DNA of 64,000 bases. Source: Brevibacterium spongiae. GTDB taxonomy: Bacteria; Actinomycetota; Actinomycetes; Actinomycetales; Brevibacteriaceae. The DNA lies in contig NZ_CP093443.1 in the NCBI RefSeq assembly GCF_026168515.1, positions 3,410,001 to 3,474,000 of the forward strand, read 5' to 3'. A model generated the notes under the pieces. The model searched no databases and was not told where the DNA came from. It saw nothing but the letters and a program-made list of their open reading frames with translations. Of this stretch, positions 17,090 through 26,443 are shown piece by piece (position 1 is the first letter of the stretch; each line of letters starts with the position of its first letter). Made by a program: the position numbers and the translations under genes.

Positions 17090-18583
17090 TTACGGCACGG
17101 CCACCTCGGCGGGGGTGTTGAGTCGGCTGTGCTTGCGCGAGTACGCGAAGTACACGATGAGGCCGATCGCCAACCACACGAGGAAGCGGATCCACGTGTC
17201 CATGTTGAGGTTGAGCATGAGGTAGAAGCAGATGATCGCGGAGATGATCGGCAGCACCGGGACGAACGGGACCTTGAATGGGCGCTCGAGCTCGGGACGG
17301 GTGCGCCGCAGCACGATGACGCCGATCGAGACGAGGACGAAGGCCGAGAGCGTACCGATGTTGACGAGTTCGGCGAGCGTCGACAGGGGCACGAACGCGG
17401 CGATGATCGCGATGATCACACCGGTGATGATCGTGAACCTGTACGGGGTGCCGTACTTCGGGTTCGTCTTCGCCAGCCACTGCGGCAGCAGCCCGTCGCG
17501 GGCCATCGAGAAGCCGACGCGCGTCTGTCCCATGAAGAGGATCATGCAGACGACGATGAGTCCGATGCAGGCACCGATCGCAATGAGGCTGCCCATCACG
17601 GGCAGTCCGACGTTGACGAACGCCGTCGCCAGCGGAGCACCGTCCTCGGGGTCGATGTCCTTGTAGTTCTGCATGCCGGTGATGACGAGCGAGACGGCGA
17701 TGTAGAGACCTGTGACGATGGCCAGTGAGCCGAAGATGCCGATGGGCAGATTCTTCTGCGGGTTCTTCGTCTCCTCCGCGGTGGTGGCCACGACGTCGAA
17801 GCCGATGAACGCGAAGAACACCATGGCCGCCGCGGCGAAGATGCCGCCCATGCCGAAGACGCTCGGTTCGAGACCGAAGAGTCCCTGGATGACGGGCAGG
17901 TGGAGCATCGAGCCGCCGGTGTCGGCGGGTTCCTGTGCCGGCGGGATGAACGGCACCCAGTTTGCGACCTTGACGAAGAAGAGCCCGACGATGATGACGA
18001 CGAGGACGACGACGACCTTGAGGCAGGTGACGATGATGTTGATCCCGCTCGAGAGCTTGATGCCGGTGACGAGAACGATCGTCAGACCCAGCACGAGCAG
18101 CCCGGCGGGCAGGTTGATCCATCCGCCCTCGGCTGTGGCGATGGCATCTGGGATCGCGAACGGGGTGTTCTGGAGGACGACAGCCAGGTATTGGCTGAAT
18201 GAGGTCGCGAGCGCAGCCGATCCGACGGTGAACTCGAGGATGAGGTCCCAGCCGATGATCCAGGCCAGCAGCTCGCCCATCGTCGCGAAGGTGAACGTAT
18301 AGGCGCTGCCGGCGACCGGCACCGTCGACGCGAATTCCGCGTAGCAGAGTGCCGCGAGGCCGCAGGCGACACCCGCGATGAGGAAGGACAGGGCGATGCC
18401 GGGTCCCGCATTCGTGGCCGCGGCCTGCCCAGTGAGGACGAAGATGCCGGCCCCGATGCAGACGCCGACTCCGAAGATGACGAGGTCGAGGGCGCCGAGG
18501 TTCTTCTTCAGCTGATGTTCGGGGTCCTGAGTGTCACGGATGCTCTGTTCGATGGACTTCGTGCGTTTCCATTCGCCAGCCAT
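17090..18583 (-). CDS. APC-family (cationic amino acid transporter type) permease
   Basis: 497-aa membrane carrier, about 12-14 segments. It opens with LGALDLVIFGVGVCIGAGIF, the CAT/YhdG signature, followed by STVPVAGSAYTFTFATMGEL, AFIGFDVVATTAEETKNPQ and TRVGFSMARDGLLPQWLAK. A strong AAAGGAGG precedes ATG 18583, so the 17-codon upstream extension is rejected. Convergent with metPS across a shared terminator. Substrate probably an amino acid; which one is not visible. Confidence 0.92.
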   Translation of the reverse strand: MAGEWKRTKSIEQSIRDTQDPEHQLKKNLGALDLVIFGVGVCIGAGIFVLTGQAAATNAGPGIALSFLIAGVACGLAALCYAEFASTVPVAGSAYTFTFATMGELLAWIIGWDLILEFTVGSAALATSFSQYLAVVLQNTPFAIPDAIATAEGGWINLPAGLLVLGLTIVLVTGIKLSSGINIIVTCLKVVVVLVVIIVGLFFVKVANWVPFIPPAQEPADTGGSMLHLPVIQGLFGLEPSVFGMGGIFAAAAMVFFAFIGFDVVATTAEETKNPQKNLPIGIFGSLAIVTGLYIAVSLVITGMQNYKDIDPEDGAPLATAFVNVGLPVMGSLIAIGACIGLIVVCMILFMGQTRVGFSMARDGLLPQWLAKTNPKYGTPYRFTIITGVIIAIIAAFVPLSTLAELVNIGTLSAFVLVSIGVIVLRRTRPELERPFKVPFVPVLPIISAIICFYLMLNLNMDTWIRFLVWLAIGLIVYFAYSRKHSRLNTPAEVAVP

Positions 18584-18949
18584 GACTCCTCCTTTGCAGT
18601 ATGGCAGTGAGGACCGCACCGTTTGATGTGACACGGATCACTGAGGTTGAGTTGACCGACTAATAATAAACCAATTTCCGAGCCGCGATCGCCACTTCCT
18701 CGGCGCCTGCCTCTCCGGTGCTGCGACGGCTGGTTCTGCACCAGGTCAGAGCATGCGAGAATCCCTGTTTCAGCCTGTGAAGAGCCGATTTCTCGGACCG
18801 GCCTGGTCGACGTCGGTCGGCTTGGTTAGGGTGGGGACTGTGAGCACCCCATCCCGGGGTGCACTCGGTCCGCTTCGGGCACCGAGCACGGTCCACCTCA
18901 GGCACCGAACGCCTCGGCGGCCCATCGTCGAAGACATGAAGGAGACGCA
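18584..18949. other. Gap before mscR: promoter region and 23-bp repeat
   Basis: 366 bp between divergent genes. It holds an AT-rich patch (18657-18675), a possible -10 TAGGGT (18827-18832) for mscR, a CCCC/GGGG hairpin near 18847-18859, and a direct repeat of 20 bp at 18866-18885 and 18889-18908 (17 of 20 matches). No gene seen. Confidence 0.5.
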
Positions 18950-20041
18950 ATGCCACAGACAGTCAAAGGCGTCATCTCCCGCAGCAAGGGAGCACCCGTC
19001 GAACTCACTGACATCGTCATCCCCGATCCGGGACCGGGCGAGGTCATCGTCGACGTGAAGTCGTGCGGAGTCTGCCACACGGACTTCCACTACCGCGAGG
19101 GCGGAATCAGCGATGACTACCCGTTCCTGCTCGGCCACGAGTCCGCCGGAGTCGTCTCCGAGATCGGCGACGGCGTGACGAACGTCGAGGTCGGCGACTT
19201 CGTCATCCTCAACTGGCGTGCGATCTGCGGCGAATGCCGCGCATGCAAGCGCGGTGAGCCCTGGTACTGCTTCGCCACGCACAACGCTTCGCAGAAGATG
19301 ACTCTGCCCGACGGCACTGAGCTCGAGGCCGCACTGGGCATCGGCTCGTTCGCCGAGAAGACGCTGGTGGCCGCCGGTCAGTGCACGAAGGTCCCCGAAT
19401 CCGATCCTGCCGTCGTCGGTCTGCTCGGCTGCGGCATGATGGCCGGAATCGGCGCCGCCATCAACACCGGTGAGGTCACCCGCGGCAAGACCGTGGCCGT
19501 GATCGGCGCCGGCGGTGTCGGCTGTGCGGCGATCGCCGGTTCGGCCCTGGCTGGTGCCGGAACGATCATCGCCCTCGACATCGATGAGAAGAAGCTCGAC
19601 TGGGCGAAGGATCTCGGTGCCACCCACACGGTGAGCACCAAGGGCATGAGCGAGGACGAGGTCGTCGCCGCGATCCAGGAGCGCACGGGCGGCTTCGGCG
19701 CCGATGTCGTCATCGACGCCGTCGGACTTCCGGCGACCTGGCGTCAGGCCTTCTACGGCCGCGATCTCGCGGGCACCGTCGTGCTCGTCGGCGTGCCCAC
19801 CCCGGAGATGGAGCTGACCGTTCCGCTGCTCGACGTGTTCGGCCGCGGCGGCAAGCTCAAGTCCTCGTGGTACGGCGACTGCCTGCCGGACCGCGACTTC
19901 CCGATGCTCGTCGACCTCTACCAGCAGGGACGCTTCCCGCTGGAGAAGTTCGTCACCGAACGCATCGGACTCGGCGACGTCGAGGAGGCGTTTGAGAAGA
20001 TGGGCCAGGGCAAGGTACTGCGATCGGTGGTGGAATTCTGA
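18950..20041 (+). CDS. mscR: S-(hydroxymethyl)mycothiol dehydrogenase
   Basis: 363-aa zinc-dependent alcohol dehydrogenase, class III type. Catalytic zinc ligands lie in [10 protein letters not shown] and LLGHESAG, structural zinc ligands in [16 protein letters not shown], and the NAD site in [14 protein letters not shown]. The whole matches mycothiol-dependent formaldehyde dehydrogenases (also called AdhE2). It oxidises the spontaneous adduct of formaldehyde and mycothiol. GAAGGAGACG precedes the ATG. The stop shares its last base with the start of the metallo-hydrolase, its usual operon partner. mshA at 35-36 kb provides part of the mycothiol pathway. Confidence 0.93.
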   Translation: MPQTVKGVISRSKGAPVELTDIVIPDPGPGEVIVDVKSCGVCHTDFHYREGGISDDYPFLLGHESAGVVSEIGDGVTNVEVGDFVILNWRAICGECRACKRGEPWYCFATHNASQKMTLPDGTELEAALGIGSFAEKTLVAAGQCTKVPESDPAVVGLLGCGMMAGIGAAINTGEVTRGKTVAVIGAGGVGCAAIAGSALAGAGTIIALDIDEKKLDWAKDLGATHTVSTKGMSEDEVVAAIQERTGGFGADVVIDAVGLPATWRQAFYGRDLAGTVVLVGVPTPEMELTVPLLDVFGRGGKLKSSWYGDCLPDRDFPMLVDLYQQGRFPLEKFVTERIGLGDVEEAFEKMGQGKVLRSVVEF

Positions 20042-20712
20042 TGACAGCTATTGAACATCTCGTCACGTCGGGCACGTTCTCCCTCGACGGTGAGACGCAC
20101 GACGTGGACAACAACGTGTGGATCATCGGCGACGATTCCGAGGTCATCGTCATCGACCCCGCCCATGATGTCGATGCCATCGCCGAGGCGGTCGGATCCA
20201 GAGACGTCAAAGCCGTTCTGCTCACGCACGGTCACGATGATCACGTCGGAGTCGTCCGCGACTTCGCCCAGCGCGTCGGCAATCCCACCGTCTACCTCAA
20301 CCCGGATGACTACGTGCTGTGGGACATGACGTACGACAGCTACCGTCCAGACGGGCAGATCGCCCACGGCGACACCTGGACCGTCGGCGGTGTCACGCTC
20401 AAGGCGCTGCATACCCCCGGCCACTCCCCCGGTTCGACGTGCTTCTTCGTCGAAACCGGTCTGCCGGCACCTGTGTCGGCGGGGGCCGGTCGGGCCGTCG
20501 GTCCGGTGCTGTTCTCCGGTGACACGCTGTTCAACGGCGGCCCCGGCGCCACCGGGCGGTCGTACTCGAGCTTCGAGACGATCATCGAATCGATCCGCGA
20601 TGTGCTCTTCCCGCTGCCCGAGGCGACCGTCGTGCTCACCGGGCATGGCGATTCGACGTCGATCGGCGCCGAGCGCCCGGCGCTCGACGACTGGCTCAAA
20701 CGCGGCCACTGA
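20041..20712 (+). CDS. MBL-fold metallo-hydrolase, mscR partner
   Basis: 223-aa metallo-beta-lactamase-fold hydrolase. The metal motif THGHDDH (HxHxDH) is near residues 61-67, with HTPGHSPGS and SGDTLFNGGPGATGR further on and a final TGHGDSTSIG; this is the glyoxalase II-like pattern. Start overlaps the mscR stop (TGATG), so expression is coupled. In actinobacteria the gene next to mscR is thought to hydrolyse S-formyl-mycothiol to formate and mycothiol; that role is inferred from neighbourhood. A short Ala/Gly-rich insertion (residues about 144-155) is present. Confidence 0.88.
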   Translation: MTAIEHLVTSGTFSLDGETHDVDNNVWIIGDDSEVIVIDPAHDVDAIAEAVGSRDVKAVLLTHGHDDHVGVVRDFAQRVGNPTVYLNPDDYVLWDMTYDSYRPDGQIAHGDTWTVGGVTLKALHTPGHSPGSTCFFVETGLPAPVSAGAGRAVGPVLFSGDTLFNGGPGATGRSYSSFETIIESIRDVLFPLPEATVVLTGHGDSTSIGAERPALDDWLKRGH

Positions 20713-20786
20713 ACCGCAGGGCCCGGCGCTGCCGGTAGGCCGCTGAGCAGCTAAGCCGCTGAGCCGCTGAAACCGGAGCGGCCGGA

Positions 20787-20834
20787 CTGAGCCTGGCCGG
20801 CACTGCCGGACTGAGCCTGGCCGGCACTGCCGGT
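20787..20834. repeat. 24-bp tandem repeat, two copies
   Basis: Two exact copies of a 24-bp unit beginning CTGAGCCTGGCCGGCACTGC, at 20787-20810 and 20811-20834, preceded by several GCCGCTGAG-type short repeats, all between the metallo-hydrolase and the next permease. Confidence 0.85.
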
Positions 20835-20846
20835 CGAAGTCACGAC

Positions 20847-20887
20847 GAAGCGGGTCGCACGTCCCACAGTGGGCGGCGACCCGCTTC
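20847..20887 (+). terminator. Hairpin terminator after the mscR operon
   Basis: 12-bp stem, GAAGCGGGTCGC (20847-20858) pairing with GCGACCCGCTTC (20876-20887), no long T run. The 3' arm sequence ACCCGCTTCTGC then recurs twice downstream (about 20910 and 20938). Confidence 0.75.
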
Positions 20888-20967
20888 TGCCTGCCTGGGG
20901 ACCTGCCACCCGCTTCTGCGCGTGCGGGGACCCGCGACCCGCTTCTGCGTGTCCGCATACCGACGGC

Positions 20968-20973
20968 TAGACT
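20968..20973 (+). promoter_or_regulatory. -10 box (TAGACT) of a likely leaderless transcript
   Basis: Placed so that transcription would begin at the permease GTG itself. A clear -35 element is not visible. Confidence 0.5.
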
Positions 20974-20979
20974 CATCGC

Positions 20980-22386
20980 GTGCCTGATTCACAGTCTTCG
21001 CAGCCCGCCGACGCAGCCGCGTCCGCCGGCGGTTCCGCCGTCACCTCGTCCGGCCTCAAGGTGGGGATGAAACCGCGGCATCTGGTGATGATGAGTCTCG
21101 GTTCGGCGATCGGTGCCGGTCTCTTCGTCGGCTCCGGCGCGGGAGTCCAGGCGGCCGGGCCCGCCGTGCTCATCTCCTATGTCGTCGCCGGCCTCATCGT
21201 CATCTTCGTCATGCGGGCCTTGGGCGAGCTCGTCGCCGCCGACCCGAATCCGGGTGCCTTCTCGCACTATGCGGGCAAGGCCATGGGGCCTGCCGCAGCG
21301 TTCGCCGTGGGTGCCCTGTGGTGGGTGCAGCTGTGCCTCGTCGTCGCCGCTGAGGCCACTGCTGCCGCACAGATCGCCGCCTCCTACGTTCCGGCGATCC
21401 CGCAGTGGGTCATCGCCTTGGCGATCATGCTCATCTTCACCGCCATCAACCTCACCACCTCCGGCAGCTTCGGTGAGTTCGAGTTCTGGTTCTCACTCAT
21501 CAAGGTCGCCTTCGTCGTCCTGTTCGTCGTCCTCGGCATCGCCTACCTCGTGGGGTGGACGCCTGCGGAACCGCCCGCGCAGATCTTCGCCGACGGGTTC
21601 ATGCCGACCGGGATCTCCGGCATCGCCGCGGGCCTGCTCGTCGTCGCCTTCGCCTTCGGCGGCATCGAGATCGTCGCCGTCGCCGCTGCCGAGACTGCGA
21701 ACCCCGAGCGCAGCGTGAGCCAGGCGATCAAGACGATCGTGTGGCGCATCCTCTTCCTCTACATCGGCTCCGTGGCCATCATCGTCCTCGTTCTGCCGTG
21801 GACGGATGAGCGCCTGGCCGAGTCGCCGTTCGTGGCAGTGCTCGAAACCGCGGGCCTGCCGTTCATCGCCTCCCTGCTCGCCGCCGTCATCATCATCGCG
21901 CTGCTGTCGTCGATGAACGCGAACATCTACGGGGCGTCCCGGATGGCATTCTCGATGTCGCAGCGGTCCATGCTGCCCCGCGGACTCGGCCGTGCCAGTC
22001 GTCGCGGCGTGCCCGTGGCTGCGGTGCTGGCCACCTCGGCGTTCGGTTTCGTGGCCGTGGCGCTCAACTACTTCTGGGCCGCCGAGGTGCTCGGGGTCCT
22101 GCTCAACATCGTCGGCTCCACGCTCATCGTCACGTGGGTCGCGACCCTGGTCTCGCAGATCGTGCTGCGTCGTCGCGCCGAGGCGACCGGAGATCGCCTG
22201 CCGCTGAAGATGTGGGGCTACCCGTGGCTGTCGTATGTCACGCTCGCCGGCATCGCCGTGATCATCGGGCTCGGCCTCACCGTCGAATCCGTGCGCTTCC
22301 AGATCGTCGGCACGCTCATCTTCGTCGCTGCGCTCTATGTCGTGGGCATCATCGTCACGAAACGGAACCCGACCGCAAAGGTCTGA
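20980..22386 (+). CDS. Amino acid permease (APC superfamily, AAT type)
   Basis: 468-aa carrier of about 12 segments. The first helix has HLVMMSLGSAIGAGLFVGSG, typical of the AAT/GabP branch; AGPAVLISYVVAGLIVIFVM and LGELVAADPNPGAFSHYA follow, and FAFGGIEIVAVAAAETANPE is present in the middle. It starts at GTG 20980. TAGACT at 20968-20973 is a good -10 box exactly 7 bases before the GTG and there is no Shine-Dalgarno, so the mRNA is probably leaderless. Substrate unknown; GabP/AroP-type amino acids are likely. Confidence 0.9.
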   Translation: MPDSQSSQPADAAASAGGSAVTSSGLKVGMKPRHLVMMSLGSAIGAGLFVGSGAGVQAAGPAVLISYVVAGLIVIFVMRALGELVAADPNPGAFSHYAGKAMGPAAAFAVGALWWVQLCLVVAAEATAAAQIAASYVPAIPQWVIALAIMLIFTAINLTTSGSFGEFEFWFSLIKVAFVVLFVVLGIAYLVGWTPAEPPAQIFADGFMPTGISGIAAGLLVVAFAFGGIEIVAVAAAETANPERSVSQAIKTIVWRILFLYIGSVAIIVLVLPWTDERLAESPFVAVLETAGLPFIASLLAAVIIIALLSSMNANIYGASRMAFSMSQRSMLPRGLGRASRRGVPVAAVLATSAFGFVAVALNYFWAAEVLGVLLNIVGSTLIVTWVATLVSQIVLRRRAEATGDRLPLKMWGYPWLSYVTLAGIAVIIGLGLTVESVRFQIVGTLIFVAALYVVGIIVTKRNPTAKV

Positions 22387-22507
22387 GTCCCGCCGCGAAC
22401 GTGTGACCCCGCTGTCGGGCAGCCGACGCCAGGCCAAGAGGCGACGCCGTGGCCGGGTATCCCGCGCACACCGATCGTCAGAGCCCCGCCGCCGAGGCGC
22501 AGCCGAC

Positions 22508-23521
22508 TTACCGCAGTGCGTTCAGTGACGCGATCTGTTCGTCCAGCACCGGTGTCGGCCGCTTCGTCGCGGCCCAACCGGCCAGCATGTCGAGAGTCTG
22601 CCCGCTGTGGCGGGCGAAATGCCTGCCCGCATAGTCTGTGATATCGATCGGCACGATCGCTTCCAATACCTCGAGCACGCCTCTCGCCAGCCTGCGGAAC
22701 ACTGGAAGTCGCACGCCGAGACGGGACTGAACCGCTTCGGCGGCGGCCCTCGATGGACGCTCGAGGTGTGTCTTCAGCGCGGCCCAGTCACCACCTCGGA
22801 TGCTCAGCTCTGCGACGAAGGGGATGAACACCGCAGGGGGCATCAGAACCGCGGCGAGTGGAACCGGCACGATGAGACGCCCGAGACCCGTCACGAGCGA
22901 CCGCACTGTGCCCCCTCGCCCCGCGACGAGGAAACGCGGCGCACAAAGGGGTGCCCAGTAGCTGACCTCTCGTCCGTGCGGGACCGTTCCAGGCTCGAGC
23001 CGTTCGGACAGGAACGCGGGGGCGAAGATGACCGCCTCGGTGTCGGGGAATTCCGTCTGTGCACGCTCAAGGTCACCGTCGACCTGGCTGGTGATCGCAA
23101 GGTAAGTCGGTGAGATCTCCCGAATCGCCGAGGCGGTCGCAGAGTCAAGATCGCCCGGCCTGGTGGAGAGGATGATGAGGTCCCACGGACCGGCTTCAAG
23201 GGCGCTGTTCCAATCGGTGATCGTCACGCGCCGAGTCGCCGCCACCCGGGTCACGGTCCATTCCCGATTCACGGGCCGCTCTGAGGTCCCGGGCGTGCGC
23301 GCAGTGGACTCGGGCGTCAGTCCCGGGTCGCGCCTGGCAGCTCCGCAGTCGCCATGTGAGTCGTTCGAGTCAGTCGGGTCGAGTCTGCTCACCCGACGCG
23401 GATACGCAGCACGTGGTTCATCCTTCCCTGTGCGGGAGACGACGGCGACGTCGTGGGAGTCGGTGAAGAGTGCGGCCCCGGCGAGGCTGATGGCACCGGC
23501 TCCTTGGAAGAGGACTCTCAT
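22508..23521 (-). CDS. NAD(P)-binding protein, ketopantoate-reductase-like
   Basis: 337 aa. The N-terminus MRVLFQGAGAISLAGAA fits a Rossmann-type dinucleotide site of the ApbA/PanE or 6-phosphogluconate type. The next strand ends in VVSRTGK, followed by an unusual Arg/Ser/Pro-rich insertion (residues about 35-90). DLIILSTRPGDLD corresponds to the end of the cofactor domain. The C-terminal half is helical (IRGGDWAALKTHLERPSRAA). The conserved ketopantoate reductase Lys/Asn residues are not obvious to me, so the reaction is open. It lies 32 bp upstream-to-downstream after ispF on the same strand and may be read with it. Confidence 0.55.
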   Translation of the reverse strand: MRVLFQGAGAISLAGAALFTDSHDVAVVSRTGKDEPRAAYPRRVSRLDPTDSNDSHGDCGAARRDPGLTPESTARTPGTSERPVNREWTVTRVAATRRVTITDWNSALEAGPWDLIILSTRPGDLDSATASAIREISPTYLAITSQVDGDLERAQTEFPDTEAVIFAPAFLSERLEPGTVPHGREVSYWAPLCAPRFLVAGRGGTVRSLVTGLGRLIVPVPLAAVLMPPAVFIPFVAELSIRGGDWAALKTHLERPSRAAAEAVQSRLGVRLPVFRRLARGVLEVLEAIVPIDITDYAGRHFARHSGQTLDMLAGWAATKRPTPVLDEQIASLNALR

Positions 23522-23553
23522 CGGTTACCTGTCCCTTTCAGCTCGGGTAGACG

Positions 23554-24039
23554 TCAACTCGGGTAGACGAGGGCGTTGGCGATGGCCGCGATCCCTTCGC
23601 CGCGTCCTGTCAGGCCGAGCCTGTCGGAGGTTGTGCCCGAGACGGACACCGGAGCTCCGGCGGCCGCGGACAGGACCTGCTGTGCCTCGGCGCGACGAGT
23701 GCCGATCTTCGGGCGGTTGCCGATGACCTGGACGGCGATGTTTCCGATCTCGAAGCCTGCTGCGCGAACGGTGCGGGCCGCCTCGGTGAACAGATCGGAA
23801 CCTGCAGCGCCGGCGAATTCCGGTCGGTCGACGCCGAAGTGTTCGCCGAGGTCACCGAGGCCCGCGGCGGAGAACAGCGCATCGCAGCAGGCGTGGGCTA
23901 CGACATCGGAGTCCGAGTGCCCCTCGAGTCCCGGCTGTCCCGGCCACAGCAGCCCGGCGATCCAGAGTTCGCGTCCCGGGTCGGAGGAGAAGGCATGGAC
24001 GTCGACACCGATTCCGGTGCGGGGAATGATCGCAGTCAT
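23554..24039 (-). CDS. ispF: 2-C-methyl-D-erythritol 2,4-cyclodiphosphate synthase
   Basis: 161-aa enzyme of the MEP isoprenoid pathway, forming the cyclic diphosphate from the IspE product. Metal ligands D13 and H15 lie in GIGVDVHAF and a third His in [18 protein letters not shown] is close to the family DIGxHF, the [17 protein letters not shown] ending is diagnostic. The ATG at 24039 overlaps the ispD stop by 4 bases (ATGA). The ispD-ispF order is standard. Confidence 0.96.
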   Translation of the reverse strand: MTAIIPRTGIGVDVHAFSSDPGRELWIAGLLWPGQPGLEGHSDSDVVAHACCDALFSAAGLGDLGEHFGVDRPEFAGAAGSDLFTEAARTVRAAGFEIGNIAVQVIGNRPKIGTRRAEAQQVLSAAAGAPVSVSGTTSDRLGLTGRGEGIAAIANALVYPS

Positions 24040-24836
24040 CGCGGGGCTCCTCTGTCGTCTGTTCGCGCATCGCTGCCCGCACCGTCCGCATCGCGCGCAG
24101 CCTTGCAGGCATCCATCTCGTCATGCATCCGAGCCAGTTGCTCGCCGAGGATGAGGTCGAACGGATAGGTGATCTTCAGCGCCTCTTCGTGGCCGTCGAC
24201 GGCCACGACGTCGGTGCCGAGGCGTTCGACGAGACCGGCATCGTCGGTGGCGGGTTCGCCGTCGACTCGGTGCTGTGCGTGGGCGCGCACAAGGGTGGCG
24301 GCACGGAAGCCTTGAGGGGTCTGCACCCGTCGCAGGAGCGAGCGGTCGAGGTCGCCGCGGAGGACTTCCGGTTCCGCACCCACCGCTGGGTCAGCAACCG
24401 CCCGACGGACGGTGTCGATCATGGGCAGAACGGGGACGACCGCCTCGGCGCCGGAACGCACCGCAGCGACCACTCGCACGAACACCTCAGGAGGGGTGAG
24501 GCATCGCGCCGCGTCATGGATGAGCACGTATTCGGCGTCGCCGATATGCTTCAAGGCTATTTGCACTGATTCTGCACGATCAGAACCACCTGCTACGGCT
24601 GTAATTGAAATCTCGCATTCCCATTTCTTTGTGACTGCGTCGATTTCCTCGCGTGCGCGGAAAAGAAAATCCTCGGGAGCGGCCACCACGATTGTGGAGG
24701 CAACTCCCGAGGAGATGATCGTCTCGAGACTGCGGGTCAGAATACTCCGCCCATGCACATAGGCGAATGCCTTCGGCTCACCGCCGCCCAGACGAGATCC
24801 CAACCCTGCGGCCGGGATGATGACACAGGTGCTCAG
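24036..24836 (-). CDS. ispD: 2-C-methyl-D-erythritol 4-phosphate cytidylyltransferase
   Basis: 266-aa CTP-dependent transferase of the MEP pathway. The nucleotide motif reads [32 protein letters not shown] and [10 protein letters not shown] follow later. TTG 24803, the first conventional start, falls inside that motif and would remove the first strand, so the true start must be upstream. The only plausible in-frame codon is CTG 24836, overlapping the carD stop as CTGA; this gives [15 protein letters not shown] start is unusual and should be confirmed. The C-terminal 25 residues are a charged extension. Coupled to ispF downstream. Confidence 0.9.
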   Translation of the reverse strand: MSTCVIIPAAGLGSRLGGGEPKAFAYVHGRSILTRSLETIISSGVASTIVVAAPEDFLFRAREEIDAVTKKWECEISITAVAGGSDRAESVQIALKHIGDAEYVLIHDAARCLTPPEVFVRVVAAVRSGAEAVVPVLPMIDTVRRAVADPAVGAEPEVLRGDLDRSLLRRVQTPQGFRAATLVRAHAQHRVDGEPATDDAGLVERLGTDVVAVDGHEEALKITYPFDLILGEQLARMHDEMDACKAARDADGAGSDARTDDRGAPR

Positions 24837-25315
24837 GACGCGAGCACTTCGTCCAGCAGGGCTTCTGCTTCGGACTCTTCCTTCTTCTCGGCCAGTGCGA
24901 GTTCGGAGACGAGGATCTGCCGAGCCTTCGAGAGCATGCGCTTCTCGCCGGTCGACAGGCCACGGTCCTGCTCGCGACGCCAGAGATCTCGGACGACTTC
25001 GGCGACCTTGATGACGTCACCGGACTGCAGCTTCTCGAGGTTCGCCTTGTAGCGGCGTGACCAGTTCGCGGGTTCTTCGACGAATTCTGCGCGGAGGACG
25101 TTGAAGACCTTTTCCACACCTTCTTCGCCGACGACATCTCTCACACCGACCAGATCGCAGTTCTCTGCCGGAACTTCGATCACAAGATCACCATGGGCGA
25201 CTTGGAGCTTGAGGTACAGTTTCTCCTCACCTTTGATGGTTCGCTTCTTGATTTCTTGGATTGTCGCTGCACCGTGATGTGGATAGACAACAGTGTCGCC
25301 GACCTGGAAACTCAT
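24833..25315 (-). CDS. carD: CarD-family transcriptional regulator
   Basis: 160-aa RNA-polymerase-binding protein that stabilises open complexes at rRNA and housekeeping promoters. The N-terminal Tudor-like RNAP-interaction domain begins [20 protein letters not shown], the C-terminal DNA-binding helical domain includes [16 protein letters not shown] and the conserved Trp of RDLWRREQ. Length and sequence match mycobacterial CarD (about 162 aa). First gene of the carD-ispD-ispF unit, a conserved actinobacterial order. Probably essential. Confidence 0.95.
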   Translation of the reverse strand: MSFQVGDTVVYPHHGAATIQEIKKRTIKGEEKLYLKLQVAHGDLVIEVPAENCDLVGVRDVVGEEGVEKVFNVLRAEFVEEPANWSRRYKANLEKLQSGDVIKVAEVVRDLWRREQDRGLSTGEKRMLSKARQILVSELALAEKKEESEAEALLDEVLAS

Positions 25316-25749
25316 ATTCTCTTCAAACCCCTTTCGCGGAATCCCAGTTTACCATGAGGCTCGCCACAGAAATCGTTCAGGGTAATGAATCTTCATGCTA
25401 GGCTCCGCCTCCTGCCGATCGCGACAACCACCAAAAAGCACCCTTGCTGACGGGGCCACCAGCGGAAACATCGGCATCGGGCCCATTGCCGCCAAGGTCG
25501 ACTAGCCACAGGCTCCGAGACCGGGCAGGGAATGAACTTCCAATGAACTCGATTCGCGCCACCCGCGCCACGCCCGACCCCCTTACCCAGACGCAGCCAA
25601 CAGTTCCCGTGCACGCCCGAATATGTTTCGCCCGTCCCTTCGTCGGACGATGAGTTCCGGTTTCACCCGACGATGAGATCCGGTTCTACAGGAGGTCAAA
25701 AACCGGGTAGTATACAGACTGATCTTGTATTGCCACTTCAAGGAGCATA
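25316..25749. other. 434-bp divergent intergenic region
   Basis: No convincing gene. Contains carD promoter sequence near 25320-25390 (AT-richer), and near the lipoprotein gene a direct repeat (25647-25689) and a possible -10 TAGTAT at about 25709-25714. Confidence 0.5.
25647..25689. promoter_or_regulatory. Direct repeat, 20 bp with 23-bp period
   Basis: Copies at 25647-25666 and 25670-25689 share ACGATGAGWTCCGGTT and end in AC. The pair lies about 20 bases before a TAGTAT -10 candidate, a usual place for activator sites. Confidence 0.45.
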
Positions 25750-26313
25750 ATGAAACGGCACAACCGCGCGGCTCTCGCCGTTGCCGCACTCGCTCTCGTT
25801 ATCCCCGTCAGCGGATGTGCAAGCTTGCTGTCTCCCCACCAGACTGCCGAGTACCGCTACAACGGCGGCGACGGAGCCTGGGGCACCGTCGGTGACGTCG
25901 AAGTCCGTGGGCTCATGCTCATCATGGATGAGTCCGGCAAGGGACCTGCGCAGCTCTTCTTCACGCTCATCAATCAGGGTGAGGACACCGCCGAGGTGTC
26001 TCTCGATGTCGCAGGCACCTCGGTGAGCGAATCGGTCAAGGCCGGCGATACCTTCGTCCAGGACCCGAAGAGTCCGTCCACGTCGACCAAGGATGTCGTC
26101 ACGGTCGACGACCTCAAAGCCGAGCCCGGTGACCTCGTCGATGTGACCGTCAAGGTCGGCGGCGAAGAGAAGACGATCGAGACTCAGCTCCTCACCGACG
26201 TGCTCCCCTACTACGAGGAGTATGTGCCGTCGGAGTCGCCGTCGAACGTGCCCAGCGAAAGCACTGACGCCACTGAGGGCGCCACCGAAGGAACCGGCAC
26301 CGCCAACGGCTGA
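25750..26313 (+). CDS. Putative secreted lipoprotein
   Basis: 187 aa. Basic n-region (MKRHNR), hydrophobic core and lipobox PVSGC with Cys23 as the likely lipidated residue, so exported and anchored outside the membrane. The mature part (to about residue 160) is a beta-rich domain, perhaps Ig-like, with TVGDVEVRGLMLIMD and LINQGEDTAEVSLDVAG. The tail (SESPSNVPSESTDATEGATE) is a Ser/Thr/Glu-rich linker. No known function; similar small lipoproteins are common in actinobacteria. Followed by a strong terminator. Confidence 0.8.
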   Translation: MKRHNRAALAVAALALVIPVSGCASLLSPHQTAEYRYNGGDGAWGTVGDVEVRGLMLIMDESGKGPAQLFFTLINQGEDTAEVSLDVAGTSVSESVKAGDTFVQDPKSPSTSTKDVVTVDDLKAEPGDLVDVTVKVGGEEKTIETQLLTDVLPYYEEYVPSESPSNVPSESTDATEGATEGTGTANG

Positions 26314-26332
26314 ATCCCCCTTCGCGAACGCT

Positions 26333-26369
26333 GAAAGGAGCCGCTCACACCATGTGAGCGGCTCCTTTC
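26333..26369. terminator. Hairpin terminator, lipoprotein/regX3
   Basis: 16-bp perfect stem (26333-26348 with 26354-26369) and a 5-base loop; AAAGGAG and CTCCTTT at the base give a T-containing 3' side in both directions. It lies between convergent genes. Confidence 0.9.
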
Positions 26370-26443
26370 GCATTCACCCGCGTTCTTTCACACCGCGGCG
26401 GTTGCGGGGACTCGGCACACCGACCCGCCCGCAGCTGACTGCC

